Under the pieces are notes generated by a model. The model did no database searches. It was not told the origin of the DNA and saw only the letters and a list, made by a program, of their open reading frames with translations. This document shows positions 44,909-53,610 of a DNA stretch of 64,000 nucleotides, one piece after another. Position 1 is the first letter of the stretch, and each line of letters opens with the position of its first letter. The stretch comes from Litoditis marina (taxonomy: Eukaryota; Nematoda; Chromadorea; Rhabditida; Rhabditidae), in the NCBI GenBank assembly GCA_964036275.1, contig OZ038433.1, forward strand, positions 48,737,605 to 48,801,604. Reading direction: 5' to 3'. A program made the translations under genes and the position numbers.

Positions 44909-46295
44909 ATGTCTCAACCATTGACGGAGCTGCTGGAGAATGGAACGAGCGACGGACACGAACACATGTCGACCGCCGAATTGGAACAAACATTGGCGAT
45001 TACAAATTCGACCGAAACTCAAACTGAGACCACGGTGAGACATTATACTGCTAACAATACGAGTCGAGGTCCATAGCACGGTTACGAGGATCGGAATTTT
45101 TTACAATATTAACATACGGTCGAATTAGCTCACGATTGAATCAAGGAGATACATCATGTTCAGGACGCTATAACTCACGCACTTGCATGTGTTTGCACAG
45201 TAGTTAACTGAGTACACTAGTCAAGTAGCTTGCTGACACGACACAAAACCTACGAGTTAGCCAACAGAATCTACGTACGACGTTTGATACGCTATATTCA
45301 TTAATATTTTTCAGGCTCAGGAACCACCCGCATGGTTCATGGCTTTCAAGGACAGCATTGCTAGAGCCTTCATGCAGATTGGAGCTGACATTGACGGCCT
45401 CCATCGTGGTCTGAGCAAGTTGAACGGTCTAGCCGAAGCCAATCAACAAGCTCTACAACAACACGCGGTCGCGGGCAATGGTCTGGCTCTGTCGGTGAAC
45501 CAGCTTTTGGCACTGAACCATGGACAGAATGAGAGTTTGACCTCGATGACAACGGCAGTGAACGCGATGCGAGATCTTCTACAATCGGCAGCCGACGCAG
45601 CGCACAATGCAGGAGACAGCAAAGGACGAGAGGTAAATACGCTTCCGCACGCATTCAACCCTGATGCTGGGGAATTACCATCAGCTTTCGAAAATTCGTT
45701 GGTTTTGGGGGAGGGTGCCGCGAGGCAACCTGCTTTAGCCACACGTCCGTCTCCATTGAAACGCACTTGGGCCGAAGAGGTAGAACGATCATACAACGCT
45801 AATCAAAATCGATTCCAGATGAACGAGGCCGAGCCGCCACGTCAACGAGCGCGCCGATCGAGGTCCCGTACGCCGCCCTCTGGTCGTCGTTACCCCCGAG
45901 ATATGCGTCGTCGGAGTAGATCGCCAGTCGGACGACCGATGCACGAAGAACCACGCGTCCGTGAGGACAGTCGTCCTACGCAACATGCACGCGACGAGCG
46001 TCGACCTATCCGACAACCAGGCTACCACGCTCAGCCTCGTGAAGAGCAGAGGAGATCCCCATGCAAGTTTTGCAATACGCGAGACCACGCATGGACCGAC
46101 AAATGCGCGAGATTTCCACGCATCTCGCAACGCCTGGCGATCGTAGAGGAACGCGGGTTGTGCCCGAAATGCCTGGACGCCCACGAACCCCACGCTTGCT
46201 ACAAGAACGACCGTTGCTACTACTGCAAGGAGACAAGCCACCACTCCGCCATTTGCCAATCCGAGGCCCACCTTCAGGTTTTGGTTACGCTCTAA
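44909..46295 (+). CDS. Third ORF of the LTR element: spliced zinc-knuckle protein
   Basis: Two exons, 44909-45034 and 45315-46295, join in phase 0 across an intron with good ends (ACG/GTGAGA; TTTTTCAG/GCT), giving 368 aa. Without splicing, an ATG at 45339 still gives 318 aa. The first third is Thr/Glu-rich then helical (SIARAFMQIGADIDGLHRGL, ALQQHAVAGNGLAL), suggesting oligomerisation. The middle is Arg/Ser-rich (RRSRSRTPPSGRR). The end has three zinc-knuckle-like motifs: CKFCNTRDHAWTDKC, CPKCLDAHEPHAC and CYYCKETSHHSAIC. It thus resembles a second nucleocapsid, in the place where retroviruses and some BEL elements carry an envelope gene. No signal peptide or transmembrane helix. A role in RNA binding or packaging is inference. 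Confidence 0.75.
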
Positions 46296-46424
46296 GTACG
46301 CACGCACGCTAGGTATTGTTTATATGACATTTTGATGTTAGCTTTAGGTTATGACATACGACTGGGTACCTTACTTACGCGGTTATAATCACGATATACG
46401 AGTAATATCCCATACATTTTTCGT

Positions 46425-46434
46425 CAGTGAGGAG
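46425..46434 (+). promoter_or_regulatory. Polypurine tract
   Basis: GTGAGGAG directly before the 3' LTR, the expected plus-strand primer site; short and interrupted by one T. Confidence 0.5.
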
Positions 46435-47031
46435 TGTCGCGGTTGCGACGCCTTAACGCTAGCTTATTTGATTGACGCAAGTCTCGAATTGTCATTGACA
46501 CCTTTCTGGTGTCATTCGAGACGGGCGGTCTCAAGTGAGAGTAGGACGAGCGGGTTTAGACGAGTACGAGTACGAGACGATGGGTTTTGACTGATAACTT
46601 ATCACGCGTTAAAATAGGTTTAGTTTGAAACTTTTCCACGCTTTACGAATACACAACATCTTTCTAACGAACGCCAACCTTTGCTAACACGAAACGCCAA
46701 CAATACCTTTTGATCTAACTTTATTGTTGTTATGTTGATTGTTTCTATATGAAACTATGTTAAATCCGTTGTTATGTTCACAATGAAATCAAACTATAAA
46801 CTGAAGAGTATGGGTCATTGGTGGATGGAATCGGAGTATCTTCTTGGCTATCTTCTTGCACTCCTCCTCGAAACTATGAGTAATTCCCTAGCGGAATTAC
46901 AGGTCTTTGCCCAGTACAGTTGCCACCCAAAATACCACTGAACCACCATGTTTACGCTGTTAATTACAAGATGACACCCTAATTGGGGTTAGGAAAGACA
47001 GCCTACGAAATGAGCAATTGCTGGCGCAAAA
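46435..47031 (+). repeat. 3' LTR
   Basis: 597 bp, same ends as the 5' LTR (TGTCGCGG ... GCGCAAAA). One substitution against the 5' copy (A at 46723). Confidence 0.95.
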
Positions 47032-47036
47032 TACTG
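47032..47036. repeat. 5-bp target duplication of the LTR retrotransposon, right copy (TACTG)
   Basis: Matches 35381-35385. Confidence 0.9.
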
Positions 47037-47120
47037 TATGTTGCCAGCTGGCTGCGCGCTGGGTGCAGCCGCGCCCTAGGCTCCGCCCCCTTTGGTTCCA
47101 TGACGGGCTGGTCTACTACT
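47037..47120 (-). repeat. Outer end of the right palindrome arm
   Basis: Reverse complement of 22736-22819 (GCGCGCTGGGTGCAGCCGCG ... GGTCTACTACT). It completes the right arm after the LTR element. Confidence 0.9.
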
Positions 47121-47126
47121 TCTGTC
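47121..47126. repeat. 6-bp target site duplication, right copy (TCTGTC)
   Basis: Exact repeat of 22730-22735 directly outside the right terminus. Confidence 0.85.
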
Positions 47127-47174
47127 TGAGAACGTACATTTTAATTCAAGTGACATCTAACCACTATCGACTTC

Positions 47175-47375
47175 CGCGCTCTATGTTAAGGAGAACTCCC
47201 GCGCTTTTTGAAACTTCCGCGCTCTATGTTAAGGAAAACTCCCGCCCTCTACGTCAAGAAGAACTTCCGCGCTCTTTGTTAAGGAGAAGTTCTGCGCCAT
47301 CGGTTAAGGAGAATTCAAGTCCATGTTAAGAAAAACTTCCGCGCTCTATGTTGAAAAAATTTCGCGCTCGAGGAC
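47175..47375 (+). repeat. Short tandem repeat, ~25-bp unit
   Basis: About eight degenerate copies of CTTCCGCGCTCTATGTTAAGGAGAA. It lies about 50 bp outside the Maverick-derived element. Confidence 0.75.
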
Positions 47376-47535
47376 TTTTCGAAAAAGGAAGAAACTTTTC
47401 GACGCAACCACCGACCCAGACTCATTAAGGGCGTAGCCCGGGGTACCTTCCTTGTATATGTATATATTGATATACTATAATATCATAGAATTTTCGAAAA
47501 TAACGCGAATAAAAGGCGCAAATAACGACTTAGCT
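47376..47535. other. Spacer without genes
   Basis: Short AT-rich segment with TATATGTATATATTGATATACTATAATAT at its centre. Nothing coding seen. Confidence 0.4.
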
Positions 47536-47690
47536 CAGACAGTCGCGCTTATACAGTGAGCGCGAAACACTTGAGCGAAACGTGAACAGCTCGGTGTAAA
47601 TACGTTGAATCGACGGCACGAGATCAACTATCTCTAGTGAAGTTTTGATGATTTCGGTCTATCAGGAGGCTAATCGTCAGTAAAATCGAC
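47536..47690 (+). repeat. Single arm of palindromic family P2
   Basis: GTCGCGCTTATACAGTGAGCGCGAAACACTTGAGCG ... TCGACGGCACGAGATCAAC matches the right arm of the element at 21194-22190. No partner arm found nearby; family P1 begins 15 bp later, so it may have inserted into or replaced the second arm. Confidence 0.6.
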
Positions 47691-47704
47691 TGAAAATCAA
47701 CTAT

Positions 47705-48042
47705 AATTAGTAAAAAGTGGGAGACCAGGAAGTGTGTAAGTTCTGTTCGGTTTCACCGTTTTCAGCAAAAAGTGAACAATACGAGGTTGGGAGTGTGCAA
47801 CAAAAATAGAACTTAATACATAGGTTTGCACAACGGTTCACAACGTACGTACGTTCAACCACTCACACACTCACGCTGAAATCAGTATTTTTGTAATAAA
47901 TGTTTTTGTGAACCGTTGTGCAAACCTATGTATTGTTCTATTTTTGTTGCACACTCCCAACCTCGTATTGTTCACTTTTTGCTGAAAACGGTAAAACCAA
48001 ACAGAACTCACACACTTCCTGGTCCCCCACTTTTTACTAATT
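47705..48042. mobile_element. Palindromic MITE-like element, family P1 copy 2
   Basis: AATTAGTAAAAAGTGGGAGACCAGGAAGTGTG on the left is inverted as CACACTTCCTGGTCCCCCACTTTTTACTAATT on the right. Inner arm words (AAAAAGTGAACAATACGA, AAAATAGAAC, TTGCACAACGGTTCAC) match the element at 19814-20116. No coding capacity. Confidence 0.85.
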
Positions 48043-48931
48043 GTTTTCTTTTTGCTAGTTGTACTAGTACATTGACTAGAACAATCAGAATGAAATTCTA
48101 AAATTGGTAACTATCAAACATGCTGATTACTGGGCGACGTTTCGAGTTTTTAAACGGTGGCCAATTGACCTTTAAAATTGACGTGATTGGCGAAACTTGT
48201 AAAAACCACAAAACCGTACTTCTTTACCTGTTTCATGAAAATCTGAGCTTTGTGAAAAATCTGAGTCATTACAGTACAACGCACGCCTTTACTTATTTGG
48301 CGCCAACGGGCCCCAGCGTTCAGGCGCCAATAATCATATTCACCAATTGGATGTTACTCCGATTGGTGAAAAAGAACTGGAACGAACGCGACGGACAATA
48401 TTCCACCAATACCTTCCACCGAACACTCATGCATTTCTCTAGGCTGTGAACTCAAAATCGGTTTGTTTTGAACTAACTCAAAATGGAACAAAAAAGCAAA
48501 CTTATCCATTTTCAGTGATGAACCAGGAATGCAAGATCTTTCATTCAATTCAGAGTTGCCCTTTGGAACATACACAGAGGTAGTTTTTTAATCGTATCAT
48601 CATTACGTTTCCGGTGTTTCGCTTTAGAAGGGTATTTTCAAATTATTACAAAAAGTCTTAAATGGAACTTCGAGAAAAACTACAGATCACGTAGTATTAC
48701 CTATTGTACTGTGTGCTAAATATGACAAGTAGTACCGACAGTTCGTTTACATTCTTCTCGACGTGTTCTGTTGGGACTCAAGAAAAACAAACAGGCGGAA
48801 CGTGTGAATTTTAAAACTTTTTCATTCTCTACTATTCCAATCCGATTCTTTTATGGCGTCTCCTTGAAATGTGAAAGCGATTATGTGAATAATACTAAAG
48901 ATACACCAAACTATGCTGGCCAATTCTACAA
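48043..48931. other. Intergenic DNA with one orphan exon-like segment
   Basis: No complete gene. A GGCGCCAACGGGCCCC...CAGGCGCCAA pair near 48298-48335 recalls the 18.5-kb repeat family. The exon-like segment is listed at 48516-48579. Confidence 0.4.
48516..48579 (+). pseudogene. Orphan exon-like segment
   Basis: Bounded by ATTTTCAG and GAG/GTAGTT, it reads acidic peptide DEPGMQDLSFNSELPFGTYTE in one frame. The splice sites are good and the composition resembles the acidic fourth exons of the RING-family genes downstream, so it may be a leftover from a lost copy. No partner exons identified. Confidence 0.25.
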
Positions 48932-49179
48932 CTAACCGGGTTTTTAGGTAACCTAACCCTTTTTTGGTAACCTCTTTTTCAGGTTACCTTGGTAGGTAAC
49001 CTGGAAGTAACCTCAAACTAAAATCCGGTTACCGTTCAAACTAACGGTGAAAACCACATTTTGAGTTAGAAAAACAGGTAACCGGTTTTTCATTTTAGGT
49101 TACCAACCGGTTACCTACTGAGGGTAACCTGAAAAATAGGTTACCAAAAAAGGGTTAGATTACCTAAAAACCCGGTTAG
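48932..49179. mobile_element. Palindromic GGTTACC element
   Basis: Ends with a perfect 20-bp inverted repeat, CTAACCGGGTTTTTAGGTAA and its complement. The interior is filled with GGTTACC / GGTAACC words on both strands. A weaker related segment follows at about 49290-49475, and similar GGTTAACC words occur at 59400-59545. No coding sequence. Confidence 0.8.
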
Positions 49180-49897
49180 ATATAGAATTCACTGCTTACA
49201 CAAACAAGTTGATGTGAGAAACTGAGACCGACCACATATCCATCTACACATTTTGTTCTCAGGTTTGAAACAATGGATACTTTCCAACAGGGTTTTTTGG
49301 TAACTAGCCGGTTTTTGATAACTCTTTTTTTCTTCGGGCCACAAGTGTACCTGAAAGTAACTTAAAACTGAATTTCGGTTATCTTTCACTCCAACGCACA
49401 ATAACGGTAATTGACTATTGGTTCAAAATTGAGGTTTTTGATCAAAACAGGCTGCGCCTCCGAAAAACCCGGCTAAATATATAATTGGCCAATGATTCTG
49501 CTGCTGTGTTTGTTGCGCTGTCATCTACGCTCTACCGCAATCATGCTCCATCGACAATCCGTTGTTTGCGCGCGTACTCATAATTTATTTAAAAGTTTAA
49601 AATCTGCGCTGCGTCCAAGTCGATTCGATCGATTTCTCGGCTTAATCAATGTAATATTTGGCATATATTTTTTAACTAATCAACTAACTAATTATTGTTA
49701 TTTTCAGTTTTGCTCATGCCATAAATACTTTATTCTCTGTCAGATGAATGGCGGGCGCATCATTGTAGATAATGATAATTCAGCTTACATTACACAAAAT
49801 TTTATCAATTTTAGCGCGTTGCTATTTTATTATTGGTTAACTATTTTTCTTTCAGAATACGACCCGGTCCCGGAACTCTCAGATGAAGTAAATTGAC
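49180..49897. other. Upstream region of the first RING-family gene
   Basis: Includes a decayed GGTTACC-like segment (49290-49475) and an open stretch at 49492-49896 that I do not call as a gene because it crosses several splice-like AG sites and has AT-driven composition. TTTCAG at about 49850-49855 would serve as a spliced-leader acceptor 42 bp before the ATG at 49898. Confidence 0.4.
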
Positions 49898-52857
49898 ATG
49901 TCTTCTTGTTCGATCTGCCAGGAGGAGTTTGGTGTGTTTTTTCTTTCACTTATTCTTTTTTTAGGTTGCCATTGACTCAATTCCCGATAAGTTTGTTGTT
50001 CGTTGAACTATTGCACGTTTTTAAAGTCTACACAGAGACCGAAATTGAGTCATGTTGATTTTCGCTTTTTCAATTGTGGCTCGGAGATATTTATATTTTG
50101 TACGATATTAACGTGTTTTGACCATATTTTTCAGGACCTACCAGTAGTAGTGAAAAAGAAGGTCGGGCACAAAACTAACTAGTCAATATTTTATAGTTCA
50201 CCAACGTTTCTATCACACATTTGCATTCCGTTTTTTTTTTGCACAATTGGCTACGTGCCCACTGCCCATGTTATATATTATATAAGCGTTTATGTTCTCA
50301 GAAATTTCTCAAAAACTATATTGAATCTCACTTTCAGATTGCTCGAATCATATTCCGATTGTTGGGAAGTGTGGTCATTCTGTGTGCGAGCCGTGCCTCG
50401 TTTCTCCAGAAGTTACTCGTAATCGACTGAATTGCCCCATGTTAGAATGCCCTCTTTGTCGCAAGAAGTTTGCTTTCGAGAATATGGCTCGCAATTTTCA
50501 GATGATTGGTCAGTTGGAGTTGCAGATGACAGACTCACTAAGGCCAGCTTATGGTCAGTACGTCTGTGCTGATTTTGACTAGTAGAAGTAGAATTGAGGA
50601 GTCGCGTGTTCAATTCTCGCATTTTCCTCTGTTTCTCCAAAAGATACGATAATTTGTAGTTTTAGCGGCCTCTGAATGATTGTGAGAAAAAGCGGTCGTG
50701 AGAAAAATAATTCTGGGGATTGAAAACCTGGTACTTGTTTACGTGAGTTTATGGATGTAGGGTGCTATATGAGTGCTTATAGTTTTTGGGTTACAGTAGA
50801 AACCGAATTAACAAACGCAGAAAACAACTTGTTCAGCGTGATTGTGATGAAATTTCTATCGATATGTTCTGATTGCCTTGTTGAATATCGACGAATTTGG
50901 TGAATGGGCTGGTGGATACTTTTTTCTCAAATTCAGAACCTGTGCTACTGTGCAGCTGTATTTGGAAAGTTTTGTAGTTTTAGTTTGTGTTTGAAGAATA
51001 GTCACTTTGTGTGTGTGTAAAACTACCGTATTCAGAAGCAATGGAAAGTCATATCAGAGAAGTTGCAGAGCTCAGGTTTCAGCTAGAACAGGAGTATACT
51101 ACAGATAATACTGGTCAGTTTGTCGCTCAAGCATTCTTTTTCAATAAAGGTTCGAATTAACCAAAAGTTAAAATGTCGAAATGTCATTTTACACATTTTA
51201 CACATAAAACATGATGACATAATCTATCACACTCGACTGAACCTCCCGTTATTCAAGGACTCAATTGTTCCCCTCCCTCCTGTTTCTCATTGAGTATTTT
51301 CATGCAATGTTCACCCCACCACTCAACTAGAGAATTTATTGTTGATGTAATGAGTTTTTTGTCATATGTCTAGTAGGGTAGGAAAATAGCTGAATATCGG
51401 ATGAAGGGAGATGAAGTGATTCGTACATGCATGAACTCGCAAGGGGTCCCTACAAAGTAGGTTACGCTTCAGTTCTTAGACTAAAACCAATCTTTCAACA
51501 CGAGATAGTGGTTTACTTATAAAATTGATGTATTTCTTTGATTTTTTTCGAAACGTTTCTGATCCTGCAGAAGATTTTAATTACTCTCCTACATCCTAAC
51601 CGAACCTGTATCACATCCATACGACGTTACGTTGATGAATCATTCTCCATTTAAGTTCAATTTAGGTGAATACCTGTCTGAGTCCGACGTTTCGGAAACG
51701 AGTGAGGCTGACGACAACTATTCGCGACAGACGGACGGTTCAGAATCAGGTAGGAAGTTTCCACAATTCTTTTCACAAGGGGAAACTAATTATGAAAATT
51801 GGGTCGTTTCCAAGGCTCAAGCTCATAACTTATAACTGATAATTTCATGAGTATTGAGTAACCCGTTATGCGCCTACCTAACTGATTTTATTAACCCTTT
51901 CCACGGGTTGCATATAGGTGTGTTGGAACTTTGTGCCTTCAACCGAATAATAGTTCACAAGCCCTACTGGTATATGTCCAATGTCCATATTTTGAAAGGT
52001 TAACTGACCAAAACCGAGTGAGCTATTTGAGCCACATTTCAATAGTCAATCTAGGATTGAGAGGTCACGAAGTTACAATGATTGAATTATATTTGCGTAC
52101 ACCAGTAAAGTTGTCCAAATAGTAAGAAAAATTCGGAAAACGGACTACTTTTCTACCGAAAAGAAGAAATTCGGTCCATTTTCGATGAAAAATATACATT
52201 CTCACATGTTAACATTTGAAAACGGACTACTTTCGTTCGCACATTCAGAGCTTACTGGTGTTTGTATATTTGCGCGCACATTTGCCAGTTTTCTCACAAT
52301 AGCAATTTACTATCAGAACAGCCCAGTGAGTAGTTTGTAGAACGTCATATAAATTTTGCTCAATTATCCTACCCGGTTGTTTGGAAATAACAGAAAGGGG
52401 ATCATTCTTGTGGTATGGGCTTAGTTCGATTGGGAACTACGATAGAGCTATAACCAGTAACTATTTTGTATTGAACTGTTGTGACGAGTGAAGCTATTTG
52501 CTGATCGTTCGTGGACAACGACGTCATTTCGTGTTCTTTCCAGAGATTCTTCAAGCGGTGGTTTATGGCGTGGAATCAATGCAGTGGGGTGAAATAAAAA
52601 GACCCGTAATTCTGCAGAATACGTCCACTTTCGAGTATGTTCACTACGATGTGATCGTGCCCAGCAGGGTAGATCTATCTGATGCACATAGTCGCTCAAC
52701 AATCGGTCCCGGCGACGAAAAGTTAATATACATCACGCACCACCCGCATGCCAACAATTGCTCGATTGTGGTAGATTATTGGGTTGACGGAAAACGGAAA
52801 CGTCGCAAAAATCCCGATTATGATCACGTTCTCGTTATTGAATTTCCATGGGTTTAA
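49898..52857 (+). CDS. RING-finger protein, cluster copy 1 (226 aa)
   Basis: Five exons in phase: 49898-49931, 50338-50508, 51036-51113, 51666-51749, 52544-52857. The N terminus is a C3HC4 RING: CSIC in exon 1, then KCGHSVCEPC and CPLC in exon 2, so all eight zinc ligands are present. RING proteins of this form usually act as E3 ubiquitin ligases. A short helical exon (EVAELRFQLEQEY) and an acidic Ser-rich exon (EYLSESDVSETSEADDN) follow. The last exon is a domain of about 100 aa with QNTSTFEYVHYDVIVPS, then NNCSIVVDYWVDGKRKRRKN and a C-terminal VLVIEFPWV. Its alternating hydrophobic pattern suggests a beta-sandwich, perhaps like major sperm protein, but I do not recognise the family. Copy 2 has the same exon plan and splice phases, which strongly supports the model. 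Confidence 0.8.
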
Positions 52858-53610
52858 TCAGTCTAATATTTCTTAGTCGGTTAGTATGTAATGTAGACTG
52901 TGGTATTAGCTCATTACAAATTCTGGTGATTTCCTAATGATCATACTAAGATCAAATTGAAGTTTGAGTCTTTGTTTTTTATTGAAGTATTCCTAAAGTT
53001 TAATTATTCCAAAAAAAGCTCATACAAAACATCGCGTTGGGCTGCTACCACCTTTAAATGAATTATGAATTCATTTTATCGTTACATTCTGACTGGTATG
53101 AGTTGTGCAGTCTATGCTCAGCTTACATATGAATATATCTATAGTCTTTTCACATTAGTGTGTTAATTTAGAGTGATTTACATACAAGTACTATTTTTGT
53201 TGTAGTTTGTATTGCAACTCAGTTTTAGGTTGAGGTATTGTAAGTCATGCTCATGATCTGCCCCTGAATTGCTTGATTTCCGTAGATTTTGTTTGTAGTT
53301 TTACATATATTGTCATGAAATATTCATTCAAATTCAACTGTTTTCTATATTTTCAAAGAAGAGGTAGTTACCCGCTTCTATCGTTCGAGATTTGGTACTG
53401 ATTTTGTCTGGTTTTCACTGGTTTTCCTCACTTCAATGTGTGATGGGAACACTTTCAACTATCTATAATTTTATTGCGACTGGTTCGATACTGTTCGTTA
53501 TTTTTATGTTCAAAAACTACATGTTCATGTGGAAACCACCATTAAATGTACATGCAGTCGTAATAATATAACTGTTATTCAGGTGATAAGTGGTCTGTCT
53601 GCTACACGGG
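52858..53610. other. Spacer between RING-family copies 1 and 2
   Basis: AT-rich, no gene or recognised repeat. TTATTCAG at 53575-53582 is a likely spliced-leader acceptor about 30 bp before the ATG of copy 2. Confidence 0.45.

Larger units (their letters stand above)
35386..47031 (+). mobile_element. BEL/Pao LTR retrotransposon, near full length and young
   Basis: 11,646 bp with two 597-bp LTRs that differ at one position by eye (G at 35674, A at 46723), 5-bp target duplications, a primer site, gag, pol in BEL/Pao order (protease, reverse transcriptase, RNase H, integrase) and a third downstream ORF. It lies within the right arm of the Maverick-derived palindrome. Long ORFs and nearly identical LTRs indicate recent insertion and possible activity. 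Confidence 0.95.
22736..47120. mobile_element. Maverick/Polinton-derived palindromic element (interrupted by an LTR retrotransposon)
   Basis: Termini read AGTAGTAGACC...GGTCTACTACT, that is 5'-AGT...ACT-3', flanked by 6-bp duplications. Known Mavericks have exactly these features plus long terminal inverted repeats. After subtracting the nested LTR element and its duplicated target, the unit is about 12.73 kb. Unlike a full Maverick (about 15-20 kb with protein-primed DNA polymerase, retroviral-like integrase, ATPase, protease and capsid genes), nothing recognisable remains of those genes. The whole element is two 6.27-kb arms facing each other across a 191-bp loop, so it could move only with proteins supplied by another copy. 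Assignment to Maverick rests on termini, duplication length and gene style; the arms' proteins are recognised only weakly. Confidence 0.8.

Noticed and set aside
45789..46307. 172-codon minus-strand frame opposite the third ORF of the LTR element
   Set aside because: Shadow of the Arg-rich coding strand; no family features and antisense to a better-supported ORF.
49492..49896. 134-codon open frame before RING-family copy 1
   Set aside because: AT-driven Phe/Tyr/Asn-rich composition, crosses several TTTCAG sites, and ends at the likely spliced-leader region of the downstream gene.
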